DNA of 64,000 nucleotides from Clostridium sp. AM22-11AC (GCF_003473545.1 NZ_QUCM01000011.1:24191-88190); one strand, 5' to 3'. Positions 53,198 to 63,643 are shown, counted from the first letter of the stretch. Notes: a model not told the origin generated them from the letters alone. Made by a program: numbers and translations.

Positions 53198-55486
53198 ATG
53201 GTTGAACATACAATGACAAAAGAAACATTAGAAAACAGACTAACTGCCCTTTGCGGCAAAGAGATCTCTGCCTGCTCTGAAAAAGAGCTTTATACCGGAC
53301 TTTTATCTCTGGTCCAGGAAATGGCAAAGGACAAAGAGTCCAATCAGGGAAAGAAAAAACTGTATTATATCTCCGCTGAGTTTCTGATCGGCAAACTGCT
53401 TTCCAATAACATGATCAATCTTGGGATCTATGATACAGTAAAGAACCTTCTGGAAGAAAATGGAAAATCCTTAAGTGCAGTAGAAGAAACAGAACCAGAG
53501 CCATCTCTTGGAAACGGCGGTCTGGGACGTCTGGCTGCCTGCTTCTTAGACTCCATTGCTACTCTGGGCTTAAACGGTGACGGAGTTGGTTTAAATTACC
53601 ATTTCGGTCTTTTCAAACAGCTGTTTAAAGACAACAAACAGGCAGAAGAACCAAATCCTTGGATCGAGAATACTTCCTGGCTGACAAAAACAGATGTAAC
53701 CTATAAAATTCCATACAAAAACTTCACCCTTACATCCCGTATGTACGATATTGAAGTTACCGGCTACAACAACCGCACCAATAAGCTCCACCTGTTTGAT
53801 ATGGAAACTGTAGATGAAAGCATTGTAGAGGACGGCATTTCCTTTGATAAGACCGACATTGCAAAGAACCTGACTCTCTTCCTCTATCCAGACGACAGCG
53901 ACAAAGAAGGACGCATCCTGCGTATCTACCAGCAGTATTTCATGGTAAGCAATGCCGCAAGACTGATTTTAGACGAAGCCATTACCAAAGGTTCTACCCT
54001 TTATGACCTGGCTGACTATGCCGTGATCCAGATCAACGACACCCATCCAACTATGGTCATCCCGGAACTGATCCGCCTGCTGACTACTGAGCACGGTATG
54101 GAAATGGACGATGCCATTGAGATCGTAAGCCACTGCTGCGCATACACCAACCATACGATACTGGCAGAAGCACTGGAAAAGTGGCCGGTAGAATTCTTCA
54201 AAGAGGCAGTTCCACAGCTTCTTCCTATTATGGAAGTTTTAGATGATAAGGTACGCCGCAAATTCGATGATCCATCTGTATATATTATCGATAAAAACGA
54301 CCTGGTACACATGGCCCACATTGATATCCACTATGGTTTCAGCGTAAACGGTGTTGCAGCTCTTCATACCGATATTTTAAAAGAGACAGAATTAAACAAC
54401 TTCTACAAGCTTTATCCTAAGAAGTTCAATAACAAGACCAATGGTATTACCTTCCGCCGCTGGTTGCTGCACAGCAATCCGGAACTGACTGATTTCATCA
54501 CCGGTTTTATTGGGGACGGATTTAAAAAAGATGCAGAAGAATTAAAGAAATTAGATACACCAGTTATCACCAAAAATTTAAAACAGCTTTACCGCCTGTT
54601 AGACATTAAGGCACAGAAAAAAGCAGAGCTGGCTAAATATCTGGAAGAGACCCAGGGCATTACTATCAACCCGGACTCCATTTTCGATATCCAGATCAAA
54701 CGTCTCCATGAGTACAAGAGACAGCAGATGAACGCCCTGTATCTCATCCACAAATATTTAGAGATCAAAAAAGGCAAAAAGCCAACTACACCGATCACTG
54801 CCATCTTCGGGGCAAAGGCAGCACCTGCCTACATCATTGCCAAGGACATTATCCATATGATCCTCTGCCTGCAGCAGATCATTGACAAAGATCCTGAGGT
54901 AAAACCATACTTAAATGTAGTTATGGTAAACAATTACAATGTCACTCTGGCAGAAAAACTGATCCCGGCCTGCGACATTTCCGAGCAGATCTCCCTTGCT
55001 TCCAAAGAAGCCAGCGGAACCGGAAACATGAAATTCATGTTAAATGGTGCCGTAACCCTTGGAACTGATGACGGCGCCAACGTAGAGATCCACGAACTGG
55101 TAGGCGATGACAATATCTACATTTTCGGTGATTCCAGCGAAACAGTCATCGAGCGCTACAAGAAAGCCAACTACTGCTCCAAAGACTACTACGATGCAGA
55201 CCCGGCTATCAAAGAAGCTGTTGATTTCATCATCAGCAAGAAAATGTTAGCCGTAGGCGACAAAGAAAACCTGGAACGTCTGTACAAAGAACTGTTAACC
55301 AAAGACTGGTTCATGACCTTCCCAGACTTCAAATCCTACTGCGAAGCAAAAGAAAAGGCCTTCGCCGACTACGAAGACCGCACCTTATGGGCGAGAAAAA
55401 TGTTAGTCAACATCAGCCAGGCCGGATATTTCTCCTCTGACAGAACGATCGGGGAGTATGACCGGGATATATGGAAATTAAGATGA
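53198..55486 (+). CDS. glgP: Glycogen/starch/alpha-glucan phosphorylase
   Basis: A 762-residue PLP enzyme that releases glucose 1-phosphate from alpha-glucans. Start ATG 53198 lies 10 bases after AAAGGA; in-frame ATGs at 53189 and 53165 are too close or lack a site. Motifs: [19 protein letters not shown] near the N-terminus, [34 protein letters not shown], and the PLP-lysine region [19 protein letters not shown] followed by [12 protein letters not shown]. Full length, monocistronic, terminated at 55569-55604. Confidence 0.96.
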   Translation: MVEHTMTKETLENRLTALCGKEISACSEKELYTGLLSLVQEMAKDKESNQGKKKLYYISAEFLIGKLLSNNMINLGIYDTVKNLLEENGKSLSAVEETEPEPSLGNGGLGRLAACFLDSIATLGLNGDGVGLNYHFGLFKQLFKDNKQAEEPNPWIENTSWLTKTDVTYKIPYKNFTLTSRMYDIEVTGYNNRTNKLHLFDMETVDESIVEDGISFDKTDIAKNLTLFLYPDDSDKEGRILRIYQQYFMVSNAARLILDEAITKGSTLYDLADYAVIQINDTHPTMVIPELIRLLTTEHGMEMDDAIEIVSHCCAYTNHTILAEALEKWPVEFFKEAVPQLLPIMEVLDDKVRRKFDDPSVYIIDKNDLVHMAHIDIHYGFSVNGVAALHTDILKETELNNFYKLYPKKFNNKTNGITFRRWLLHSNPELTDFITGFIGDGFKKDAEELKKLDTPVITKNLKQLYRLLDIKAQKKAELAKYLEETQGITINPDSIFDIQIKRLHEYKRQQMNALYLIHKYLEIKKGKKPTTPITAIFGAKAAPAYIIAKDIIHMILCLQQIIDKDPEVKPYLNVVMVNNYNVTLAEKLIPACDISEQISLASKEASGTGNMKFMLNGAVTLGTDDGANVEIHELVGDDNIYIFGDSSETVIERYKKANYCSKDYYDADPAIKEAVDFIISKKMLAVGDKENLERLYKELLTKDWFMTFPDFKSYCEAKEKAFADYEDRTLWARKMLVNISQAGYFSSDRTIGEYDRDIWKLR

Positions 55487-55489
55487 TCC

Positions 55490-55650
55490 TGGATTTTATG
55501 ATACCAGGGCCAAAGATACTATGTTCAAAAAATATTATGTTCAAAAATACTATGTTCAAAAGGTCAGAAAAACCTCCTGCAAGCAAGTTTGCAGGAGGTT
55601 TTTTAGACTTTAGCCCCGCCAAAAAACATGGGTAAATGGCTGTGATCTGG
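55490..55650. repeat. Dispersed repeat related to copy A, with a triple tandem repeat
   Basis: Downstream of glgP. It has GATACCAGGG, three tandem copies of ATAYTATGTTCAAAA (55516-55531, 55532-55546, 55547-55561), TCAAAAGGTC and CCCGCCAAAAAACATG, in the same order as in the element at 25716-25935. The glgP terminator is embedded in it. Confidence 0.6.
55569..55604. terminator. Terminator of glgP, usable on both strands
   Basis: AAAACCTCCTGCAA (55569-55582) with TTGCAGGAGGTTTT (55589-55602), followed by TT; A-run on the other side. Confidence 0.88.
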
Positions 55651-55651
55651 C

Positions 55652-58600
55652 TCATTTCATATTATTTTGCAATTCACGGATCAATTCTTCCATTACGATC
55701 GGCTTGGACATAAATCCATCCATACCACATTTCAGCGCTTTCTTTCTGTCTTCGTCAAAAGCATTGGCAGTCATTGCAAGGATCCTGATCTTTGCCAGTG
55801 CCGGATCCTCCAGTGCCCGGATCTGCTCCGTGGCCTCATATCCGTTCATTACAGGCATCTGAATATCCATAAGCACCAGATCATAAGTGCCTGGTGCTGA
55901 ATTCTTCACTTTCTCCACTGCCACTGCTCCATTTTCCGCTATATCAACCAGGAATCCATATTGTTTAAGAATCTCCTCAGCAATTTCACGGTTTAACTCA
56001 TTGTCTTCCACAAGCAGTATACATCTGCCTCTGAAATCGGAACCTGTTTCCGGAAGGATACAGTTCTCTGCCCCGGTCTGCTTCTGGCCGATAGCAGTCA
56101 TCAGTGTCTCTCTGATATCTGACATAAACAGCGGTTTTGCGCAAAATGCATTTACTCCTGCTGCTCTGGCTTCTACTTCAATATCTGACCAGTCATAAGC
56201 AGTCAGGATAATGATCGGCGTATCATCGCCCAGACTGCGGATCTGACGGGTGACTTCAATGCCATTCATATCCGGCAGACGCCAGTCAATGATATAAGCA
56301 TGGAATGCATCCCCCAGTTCCATAGACTGCCGCGCACGAAGAACGGCCTCCTTACCGGAAAGTGTCCATTCTGAACGCATTCCAACCTTTACAAGCATCT
56401 TTGTCACACTGTCACAGGTATTAAAATCATCATCTACAACCAATGCCTTAAGGTCTTCCAGCTCTGCGATCTTCTCTATGCTGCGCTGCTCTGACTGGAT
56501 CCGCAATGGCAGACGGACTATGAATTCAGTTCCTTTGCCCTGCTCTGTCCGAACTTCAATCGTTCCCCCCATCATATCCACAATATTCTTGGTAATTGCC
56601 ATGCCAAGTCCTGTCCCCTGAGTCCTGCTGACTGTGGAAGTCCGCTCCCGTTCAAAAGGAGAAAAGATCCTCTGTATAAATTCCTGGCTCATACCGATCC
56701 CGCTATCCTTTACCCGGATCTCATACAGCCCACTGCCCTTTTTCGTCCCTGGAAACTGCTTCAGCCGGACAGAAACGGTTCCCCCTGCAGGCGTAAATTT
56801 GATCGCATTAGACAAAAGATTCAGCAGCACCTGGTTCAGTCTGGTTTTATCACAATAAACATCCTCATCTGTAACATCCATGGCATCCATATAAAGCTCC
56901 AGCTGCTTCGCATAGATATGTCCACTGATGATCGTCTTCAGATCATGAAGCATATCAGACAGACTGACCTCGGTTTCTTCCAGATGGATCTTTCCGCTCT
57001 CAATACGGCTCATATCCAGTACATCATTGATCAGTGAAAGCAGATGGTTGCTGGATGAAAGGATCTTTCCCAGATAATCCCTGACTTTTTCCTTATTATC
57101 AATGTTGCTTACAGCCAGTGTAGTAAAACCGATAACAGCATTCATTGGCGTACGGATATCATGGGACATGTTGGAAAGGAATGTACTCTTTGCCCGGTTG
57201 GCAGTTTCCGCAGCGCGGACTGCCTCATAAAGGGCCTGGTTCATTTTCTTATCAACGGTACGGTCAGACATAACTAGGATATATTTCTTTTTTCCGTTTA
57301 CCTCACTGCCCATTGCAATAATATGAAACCAGCGTTGTTCCCCTGTTTTCTGGTGAACATATTCAAAATCCCATTCCTGCTGCTCATTTACCTGGATCTC
57401 TTTCAGATAATTCTTCTTTGGATCTTCACAATCTTCGGAATGCAGTTTTCCCAAGACGCTAATATCCTTTTGGATCTGTTCTACTGTAATGCCCAGCAGT
57501 TTTTCCACATTGGGACTTACATAATCTGCCTTATATGTTTTTGCATCCAGCATCAGAAAAACGTCATCTACACTCATGGACAGCTTTTGAAACAGCTCAT
57601 CCCTATAGAGGATCTCAACATCCCTTCTTTTCAGGCTTATCCTGTTCTTTTGGAGGATCAGTTCAATAATAAAGACAGCAAAACCGAACACTATGGTTCC
57701 TCCAAGGAGCATAGTCCGAAGCTGCAGGGAATTCATGCTGGCATTGACTATATCAGCCTGGACAAGTCCCAGAAATATCCAGTCCTGGCATTCCGAGCTT
57801 CCATAAACCAGATAGTAATTACTTCCATCCAGATTTACCAGCATCGTATCTGTACGTCTCTCTTTAAATTTCTCTGAAAGTTCAAGGATCTCCTTTTCGG
57901 AAATATTAGAATGCTCTCTTAAAACACCAAAGAAATTATACACGGTTCCCCATGCCTCAAAGGAATGATCGATGACAACACGGCCATCTGGATGAACCAC
58001 ATAACTCTTGGCATTTCCATTAAAAGCAGAGATATCCAATACATCTACTATATCAGCGTTTTCATATGCAATGGCAATTGCATCATATTCAAAACCCTGA
58101 TAGCTTCCATGAGACTGGGGGCTGGCAAATACAAGCATCTGTTGTTTTCCGGGAACTACTGCATTTGTTATGATATCCTCCCCCAGCGTGATCTTATCTT
58201 CAAGATTTTCCTGTAATCCAAGATACCCGGCTTCACCTGTTAACATCTTATAGTTGCCGTCAGCTGACAGAAAATAGAAATATAAAAAACCGGCCTCTTC
58301 CTGGGCTTTATCTATATAATCACGGATCTCGCTTTCATCAGAAACCTTCTTCAGATACTCCCCCCACATATGAAGATAGGTCAGATTTTTATTTGCCAGT
58401 TCATTTAACACATTATTTGACTGATGAAAAACCTCCGTCAAATGGGAAGCACTTTCCTCATAAACCGTTTTCGACACAAACTTAAAATACCGGAAAGCAG
58501 TCAAAACGATCCCAATGAAGAAAACAATAAAGACAGCTATCCTTAATCGTTTTCCCATGAAAAAGTTCTCTCTGCCTGTATTACGATTTCCAATATTCAT
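55652..58600 (-). CDS. Hybrid sensor histidine kinase with PAS and two receiver domains
   Basis: A 982-residue kinase. Two membrane segments (about 15-40 and 300-325) flank an extracytoplasmic PDC/Cache-like domain. PAS (about 335-460) is followed by HisKA with NMSHDIRTPMNAVIGF, HATPase (NLLSNAIKFTPAGG, GTGLGMAITKNIVDMMGG) and two receivers. REC1 is YIIDWRLPDMNG with TAYDW; REC2 is LLVEDNELN, VLMDIQMPVMNG and MTANAFDEDRKK. No DNA-binding output. ATG 58600 is chosen behind GAGGTGAGAA; a GTG at 58609 overlaps that site. Last gene of the sensory operon. Confidence 0.92.
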   Translation of the reverse strand: MNIGNRNTGRENFFMGKRLRIAVFIVFFIGIVLTAFRYFKFVSKTVYEESASHLTEVFHQSNNVLNELANKNLTYLHMWGEYLKKVSDESEIRDYIDKAQEEAGFLYFYFLSADGNYKMLTGEAGYLGLQENLEDKITLGEDIITNAVVPGKQQMLVFASPQSHGSYQGFEYDAIAIAYENADIVDVLDISAFNGNAKSYVVHPDGRVVIDHSFEAWGTVYNFFGVLREHSNISEKEILELSEKFKERRTDTMLVNLDGSNYYLVYGSSECQDWIFLGLVQADIVNASMNSLQLRTMLLGGTIVFGFAVFIIELILQKNRISLKRRDVEILYRDELFQKLSMSVDDVFLMLDAKTYKADYVSPNVEKLLGITVEQIQKDISVLGKLHSEDCEDPKKNYLKEIQVNEQQEWDFEYVHQKTGEQRWFHIIAMGSEVNGKKKYILVMSDRTVDKKMNQALYEAVRAAETANRAKSTFLSNMSHDIRTPMNAVIGFTTLAVSNIDNKEKVRDYLGKILSSSNHLLSLINDVLDMSRIESGKIHLEETEVSLSDMLHDLKTIISGHIYAKQLELYMDAMDVTDEDVYCDKTRLNQVLLNLLSNAIKFTPAGGTVSVRLKQFPGTKKGSGLYEIRVKDSGIGMSQEFIQRIFSPFERERTSTVSRTQGTGLGMAITKNIVDMMGGTIEVRTEQGKGTEFIVRLPLRIQSEQRSIEKIAELEDLKALVVDDDFNTCDSVTKMLVKVGMRSEWTLSGKEAVLRARQSMELGDAFHAYIIDWRLPDMNGIEVTRQIRSLGDDTPIIILTAYDWSDIEVEARAAGVNAFCAKPLFMSDIRETLMTAIGQKQTGAENCILPETGSDFRGRCILLVEDNELNREIAEEILKQYGFLVDIAENGAVAVEKVKNSAPGTYDLVLMDIQMPVMNGYEATEQIRALEDPALAKIRILAMTANAFDEDRKKALKCGMDGFMSKPIVMEELIRELQNNMK

Positions 58601-58605
58601 TCTTC

Positions 58606-60456
58606 TCACCTCAGAGTAATGTAGTCTTCAGGCTCTGCAAGAATAACATTACCCTCCGAAATATGTCCTGTCCAGGTATCTTTCACAGAAATATCTTCAC
58701 TGTCAAATACAATATTTTTACCTGCAGGATCAGCTTCCATGTGTCGCGGTATTGCCAGACAGGTTACAGTAAACCTGTCATTGTCCCCAACTGCTTTTCC
58801 ATTCTTTGTAACTTTATCCAGCGTATAGCCATCGTCATTTTCCCTAACCTTCACAGAAATGCCGCTGACCACAGGCAGAGAGCCCCTGTTAAAGGGAATG
58901 AGACCTCCCTCATAGCCTTCTACAAAGTTTCTGACTGTTTCTTTCAGTTCAGACCCGCTCATTGTACATTTGTAAGCCCAAAGACCATTTGGCATGATCA
59001 TTCTGCCTGCCATTTTTTCACTGTATTTTGCCTTCAGTACATTTCCTGTAAAGCTGTTTCCTGATGCGATCAGCACATCTGTGCCATAAATACCTCGCAA
59101 AGTGTTTGCCATAACAGAATACGCTTCATTCCCCCCGTTGGTATGAAAGATATTGGAATATGTTTTCTGTGGCTCCAGCACTATATTTTCAGAAATAGGG
59201 CTTTCCTCAAGAAGCTGGGTATTAAATGACTGATAAGCCTGCACTGCATTGTATTCTCCTGATATCATTTTGGAAACCACGTCCTTAGAAATGGCAAAAA
59301 AGTCATTTGACGCAATACGGATATACATATGGTTTTCTTCGATCACAGGCTTTACATCCTTCAGATATTCTGTAAGATGGATATCCACATCCTGACTGTA
59401 GCTTAATATATCCTGGCCCTCATAAACGATCTGGTTCTGAGCATCCTCTGAAAGCATTGTATTCAACACCTTCATTGCCTTCTGCCGGCGTGTTTCATCC
59501 TGTGTCAGATCACGGTTTAATGCCACCTGGAAATAGGGTGTAGTCATCAGCCACTTTTCGCCGTTCTGTTGAAAAAATGGCAGAAATGTTGTGTTGATGC
59601 CCTGATCCTGAAATATCTTTACACCGGAAGAGCTGCCAAAATACATGGCAACCTTACCGTTTTTGTACAGTTCAATCACATCATCATAATTCATATCCAG
59701 ATCATCCCGGCTCAATCCTGTATCCTTTATGAATCGCTCCATACGTTCAAAAGCCTCCGGCCAGACTGTACTGTCCAGGCCTTCTCTCTTTGTATTTTCC
59801 GGATTACTGTAGATGGTACGCCATTTGCGTCCGGCTGCAGAAGAAAGCTCTGATGCAGACAGTCCCTGCAGCGTTTCCATACATGTATAATCATAATAAT
59901 AGTCTGCCGCAAAACCACGGATACCTGCTTTTTTAAATTCCCTGCAAGCAGAAACAAAGCTTTCGTAATCCGTTGGCAAAGGAATATCATACTTTTCAAA
60001 AAGATCCCTGTTCACTACAAAGCCATGGGCATCTGCACACACAGGAAGCCAGTTTACGCTGCCATCCTGGTTCGTAAAACTGTTAATGTATGTATTATAG
60101 ACAGCACCTGCCTCATTGGTTGTGGAAAGATCCATCAGGCTGTCTTTAAGTGGGCTTGCATCATGGAGTGAAAACCGGCAGCAGGTTATAATATCCGGCA
60201 ATCCACCGTTTTCCTTCAGAAACCGGTAGAAATCCAGGTCATTATTACCTACCACAAATTCAATATTAATATCCGGAAGCTGTTTCTGGATGTATGGTGC
60301 ATATTTTTCATACAGCTGCGTGGACCACAAATATACTGTGATCGTTTCTGCATCTTCTTTTTCTGCACTCTTTCTGCCACAGCCTGACAGAAGTGATATA
60401 ACTGTCACCATCACAAAAAGTACAGAAAACAACCTATTCCATTTTTTCTTTTTCAT
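58606..60456 (-). CDS. Solute-binding lipoprotein fused to a 5'-nucleotidase C-terminal-like domain
   Basis: A 616-residue lipoprotein (lipobox LLSGC). Residues about 35-425 are a family 1 (sugar/oligosaccharide type) binding domain: ITVYLWSTQLYEKYAPYIQKQLP, LPVCADAHGFVVNRDLFEKYDIPLPTDYESF, YKNGKVAMYFGSSS. Residues about 432-616 resemble the 5'-nucleotidase C-terminal domain: NEAYSVMANTLRGIYGTDVL, the MSGSELKETVRNFVEG segment equivalent to the TGxxL motif, and VVSGISVKVRENDDGYTL. The metallophosphatase domain is absent. It overlaps the upstream kinase gene by 23 bases and lies 5 bases before the next kinase gene. No permease or ATPase is present. Confidence 0.82.
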   Translation of the reverse strand: MKKKKWNRLFSVLFVMVTVISLLSGCGRKSAEKEDAETITVYLWSTQLYEKYAPYIQKQLPDINIEFVVGNNDLDFYRFLKENGGLPDIITCCRFSLHDASPLKDSLMDLSTTNEAGAVYNTYINSFTNQDGSVNWLPVCADAHGFVVNRDLFEKYDIPLPTDYESFVSACREFKKAGIRGFAADYYYDYTCMETLQGLSASELSSAAGRKWRTIYSNPENTKREGLDSTVWPEAFERMERFIKDTGLSRDDLDMNYDDVIELYKNGKVAMYFGSSSGVKIFQDQGINTTFLPFFQQNGEKWLMTTPYFQVALNRDLTQDETRRQKAMKVLNTMLSEDAQNQIVYEGQDILSYSQDVDIHLTEYLKDVKPVIEENHMYIRIASNDFFAISKDVVSKMISGEYNAVQAYQSFNTQLLEESPISENIVLEPQKTYSNIFHTNGGNEAYSVMANTLRGIYGTDVLIASGNSFTGNVLKAKYSEKMAGRMIMPNGLWAYKCTMSGSELKETVRNFVEGYEGGLIPFNRGSLPVVSGISVKVRENDDGYTLDKVTKNGKAVGDNDRFTVTCLAIPRHMEADPAGKNIVFDSEDISVKDTWTGHISEGNVILAEPEDYITLR

Positions 60457-62644
60457 TACGGATCCCCCAAAAACTATTTTCCACCAATCTGCTGATCACT
60501 TTTACCAGTAATTTTACATCAACGGGTTTTGCAATATGTTCATCCATCCCTGCTTCTTTTGCTTTCAGCCTATCCTCGGTAAAGGCATTTGCTGTCATTG
60601 CGATGATGGGGACCACCTTTGCATCTTTCCTGTCCAGAGACCGGATCATCTTTGCTGCTTCATAGCCATTCATGACCGGCATCATAATATCCATAAGAAT
60701 GACATCAAATTCACCGGATCTGCTTTTTTCGAATATCTCAACTGCTTCCTGTCCATTCCATGCTTTCGTCACCTGGGCGCCCTCATTCTGGAGCAAAAAT
60801 TCAGCAATTTCCATATTCAGCTCATTATCTTCTACCAGAAGGATATTCAGATCCTTTATGGATCTTTCCGATACATTCTTCTGTTCTTTATGTTTATCCG
60901 CATCCAGGTCTATTTTAAATGGGACCCGGAGCACAAAGGTCGTACCTTTGTCCCTCTCACTTTCAAAGGTGATCGTTCCACCCATTTTTTCTGCCAGGTT
61001 CTTGGTGATGGTCATCCCTAAACCTGTTCCCCCAAATTTAGAAGCTCCGCCCTTTTGCTCCCTGGCAAAAGATTCAAAAACATGCTCTTTAAATCCGCTG
61101 CTCATGCCAATACCTGTATCACGGCATGTAAATTCCAGCATTGTACTTTCTGTACTGTGTGACGGGATTTCTTTACAGCTTAGATCTATGTTTCCATAAT
61201 CCTTATTGTATTTCACAGCATTACTCAGGATATTCATCAGCATGCGCTTCAGATAAAGGGAGCTTCCCAGTAATTTCCGGTGCTCGATCTCTATTGTCTG
61301 TTCAACCTTTATTCCCCTTTCATCTGCCTGTCTGCTAACCAGGTCCATCACATCATTTATTGTCTTATAAACATCAAAAGGCTTTTCTTCCAGCAAAATT
61401 TCTCCTGATTCCAGCTTGCTCATATCAAGAACTTCATTGATCAGCTCTAAAAGAATATTTGAAGCTTCACGGATCTTTTTCCTGCAATCTGCCTGTTTCT
61501 GCAGATCATTGCTGTAATGATCCCCTACATCGACCATTCCGCAAATCCCATTGATCGGTGTACGGATATCATGACTCATCCTCTGGAGAAATTCTGTCTT
61601 CGCCCGATTGGCCGCCTCTGCCTTTTTAGCTTCTTCCAGAAGTTTTCTCTGGTACTCCTGTTCTCTTTCCATTTCTATTTTAATGCTGTTTGCCCTGGAT
61701 TTTTTAAGAAGCAGCCATACCAGTGTCACCACCACCATATAAATAAACATGACCATTATCACATTTTGCGGCAACGTATGAAACACAGTACGCTCCGGAA
61801 TATATGCATAAATATAATAATCCCTTTGTTTCAGCATCAGTCCATAATAGAAATCGTCACCCACATTCAAATGCATTAAATGTCTGCTGTCTGCATTTTT
61901 CTTTAAAGCCTGGATCACCTCCTGTTTTTTCGCATCCTGACCAATAAGGCTGGTATCATTGGAAGCAATGACCACACCATTATCCACGATCATGATCGTT
62001 CCGTCACTAAAGGTCTGATATCCATTTAACAGGCTCTGTATGGTAAGCTTATAATTTTGCAAAAACTCAGCAGATGTATAATAATAAGTAATTACAATAC
62101 CAGGTTCATCTCTCCTGGCACATGCAGCTACATCTATATGCCCTCCATCATCACAGCTGATCTGCTGGGAATATACCTTTTCCTCATGATCTGCAATATC
62201 CAGTATTGTTTCTTTATTAACATGTTCCTGTATTTTTGCAAAACGGCTTCTATCCACACTCCCGCTCTCACTATATTCACCTACAATATTTCCATTTGCA
62301 TCCAGTACCATAGCACCTGTCAGCCATAATTGGTCTGTACATTCTTCTAAGAGCTGATTGTTAAATTCTTTTCCGTCCTGTGTTTTTGCATCTATGACAA
62401 CACTGACCTGTCTTGCACTGTCGATCGCACGTATCAGGCATTTACATTCTGACACCTCATTATAACGTGTATACACAGAACATTGTACCTTCACATAATT
62501 TACTATATTCAAAAGCCGGGATTCCTCATAGGCTTTACTAAAATAGAAAAAATACAGAACTGTAAAACAGGTCAGACACATACCCAGGACTGCACTGACA
62601 GTCCAGAATTTCATTTTTATCCATTCCTGTTTATTCTTCTCCAA
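60434..62644 (-). CDS. Hybrid sensor histidine kinase with one receiver domain
   Basis: A 736-residue kinase. Membrane segments at about 15-35 and 292-316 enclose a Cache-like external domain (VVIDAKTQDGKEFNNQLLEECTDQLWLTGAMVLDANG). A coiled-coil linker, HisKA with RMSHDIRTPINGICGM, HATPase (NILSNAVKYNKDYG, GTGLGMTITKNLAEKMGG) and a receiver (LLVEDNELN, VILMDIMMPVMNG, MTANAF, KPVDV) follow. The start is TTG 62644, 9 bases after GGAGGT; ATG 62614 is the alternative. It overlaps the preceding binding-protein gene by 14 bases and the next by 23. No DNA-binding output domain. Confidence 0.9.
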   Translation of the reverse strand: MEKNKQEWIKMKFWTVSAVLGMCLTCFTVLYFFYFSKAYEESRLLNIVNYVKVQCSVYTRYNEVSECKCLIRAIDSARQVSVVIDAKTQDGKEFNNQLLEECTDQLWLTGAMVLDANGNIVGEYSESGSVDRSRFAKIQEHVNKETILDIADHEEKVYSQQISCDDGGHIDVAACARRDEPGIVITYYYTSAEFLQNYKLTIQSLLNGYQTFSDGTIMIVDNGVVIASNDTSLIGQDAKKQEVIQALKKNADSRHLMHLNVGDDFYYGLMLKQRDYYIYAYIPERTVFHTLPQNVIMVMFIYMVVVTLVWLLLKKSRANSIKIEMEREQEYQRKLLEEAKKAEAANRAKTEFLQRMSHDIRTPINGICGMVDVGDHYSNDLQKQADCRKKIREASNILLELINEVLDMSKLESGEILLEEKPFDVYKTINDVMDLVSRQADERGIKVEQTIEIEHRKLLGSSLYLKRMLMNILSNAVKYNKDYGNIDLSCKEIPSHSTESTMLEFTCRDTGIGMSSGFKEHVFESFAREQKGGASKFGGTGLGMTITKNLAEKMGGTITFESERDKGTTFVLRVPFKIDLDADKHKEQKNVSERSIKDLNILLVEDNELNMEIAEFLLQNEGAQVTKAWNGQEAVEIFEKSRSGEFDVILMDIMMPVMNGYEAAKMIRSLDRKDAKVVPIIAMTANAFTEDRLKAKEAGMDEHIAKPVDVKLLVKVISRLVENSFWGIRNEKEKME

Positions 62645-63461
62645 TTTTATCTACCTCCAGATATTTCTCCGGATCATCAAGATACTTCCCAATGATTTTT
62701 GCAGCTGTTCCATCTTCTTTCATGTCAGCTAATGTCTGTTCTAATTTCTGGCAAATACCTCTGGTGTCATCCTTTGCAAATGCAACTCCGAGCCCCACTG
62801 TCATAAGTGGTTCATCCAGGATACGCAGTTCCATATTATAATCCTTCATATATTGGATAATGGATTCCTCATGGGCTCCCACTGCATCAACATAGCCTTT
62901 TCCTAAAAAAGTATAGATCAATTCCCTGTTTTCCAGACTGATCAGATTCCCCAGCTTAGGAATCCTTTCATCCGTCCGGCGCAGAAATATCTCTTCCGGT
63001 TTTGTTGTTGACTGGACAGCAAGTTTTTTTCCCTCCAGATCACTTAATTTATAGATATCACTGTTAGGATTGACTGCAACAACCTGCCTGCTTATCATAT
63101 ACGGACCTGCCCACTGATAATCATCCAGTCGTCCTTTCATGGAAAAACAGCCCATAATACAGTCTATTTCTCCATTTTCTAACAGTTTCTTTTTCTGTTC
63201 CCAGCTTATGGGAATGATCTCTATCTTATATCCCATTCTTCCAAATGCTTCCGTCGCCAGATCAACATCTATTCCCGTCGGCATACCATCCTCATTTAGA
63301 AAATTATAGGGAGGATAATTATCACTTCCGATTTTTATAACAGGATTTTCCGTTGTGTCAGTTATTTTATCTGTCTTATTGCATCCTGTGAGAGCTGTCA
63401 TTAATACTGTCATTAATATAAGAAATATCAATCCAGCCGTAATTTTTTTCCCTTTTTTCAC
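62631..63461 (-). CDS. Family 3 solute-binding lipoprotein (polar amino acid type), sensory operon
   Basis: A 276-residue lipoprotein. It starts at GTG 63461, 8 bases after GAGG; an in-frame TTG at 63572 lacks a site and would begin inside the leader. Signal peptide with lipobox LTGC (Cys 27), then a family 3 binding domain (VIKIGSDNYPPYNFLNEDGMPTGIDVDLATEAFGRMGY, IDCIMGCFSMKGRLDDYQWAGPYM, LEGKKLAVQSTTKPEE). First gene of the operon with two hybrid kinases. Without transporter genes nearby, it probably presents an amino-acid-like ligand to a kinase. Confidence 0.86.
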   Translation of the reverse strand: MKKGKKITAGLIFLILMTVLMTALTGCNKTDKITDTTENPVIKIGSDNYPPYNFLNEDGMPTGIDVDLATEAFGRMGYKIEIIPISWEQKKKLLENGEIDCIMGCFSMKGRLDDYQWAGPYMISRQVVAVNPNSDIYKLSDLEGKKLAVQSTTKPEEIFLRRTDERIPKLGNLISLENRELIYTFLGKGYVDAVGAHEESIIQYMKDYNMELRILDEPLMTVGLGVAFAKDDTRGICQKLEQTLADMKEDGTAAKIIGKYLDDPEKYLEVDKIGEE

Positions 63462-63591
63462 CTTACAAACCTCATTTCCATATCCTGTCGGTACAATTTT
63501 CCTGAAAAACAGCCTCTGTAGTAGTTGTAATAATTTCCGGTTTTCTTCTGCTGACCATTGAAGTTGTCTCAAAATTCAGAAAACTGATTTT

Positions 63592-63620
63592 ATTATACGC
63601 CCACGCCCCTCCGTACACAA
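63592..63620 (-). promoter_or_regulatory. Promoter of the sensory operon
   Basis: Minus-strand TTGTGT (63615-63620), 17-base spacer, perfect TATAAT (63592-63597), giving a leader of about 125 bases. Confidence 0.6.
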
Positions 63621-63643
63621 GAACAATATCTCTTCTTTACTGC

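Noticed and set aside
55516..55561. Triple repeat considered as a CRISPR remnant
   Set aside because: The units are directly adjacent without spacers, too short, and no cas gene is present.
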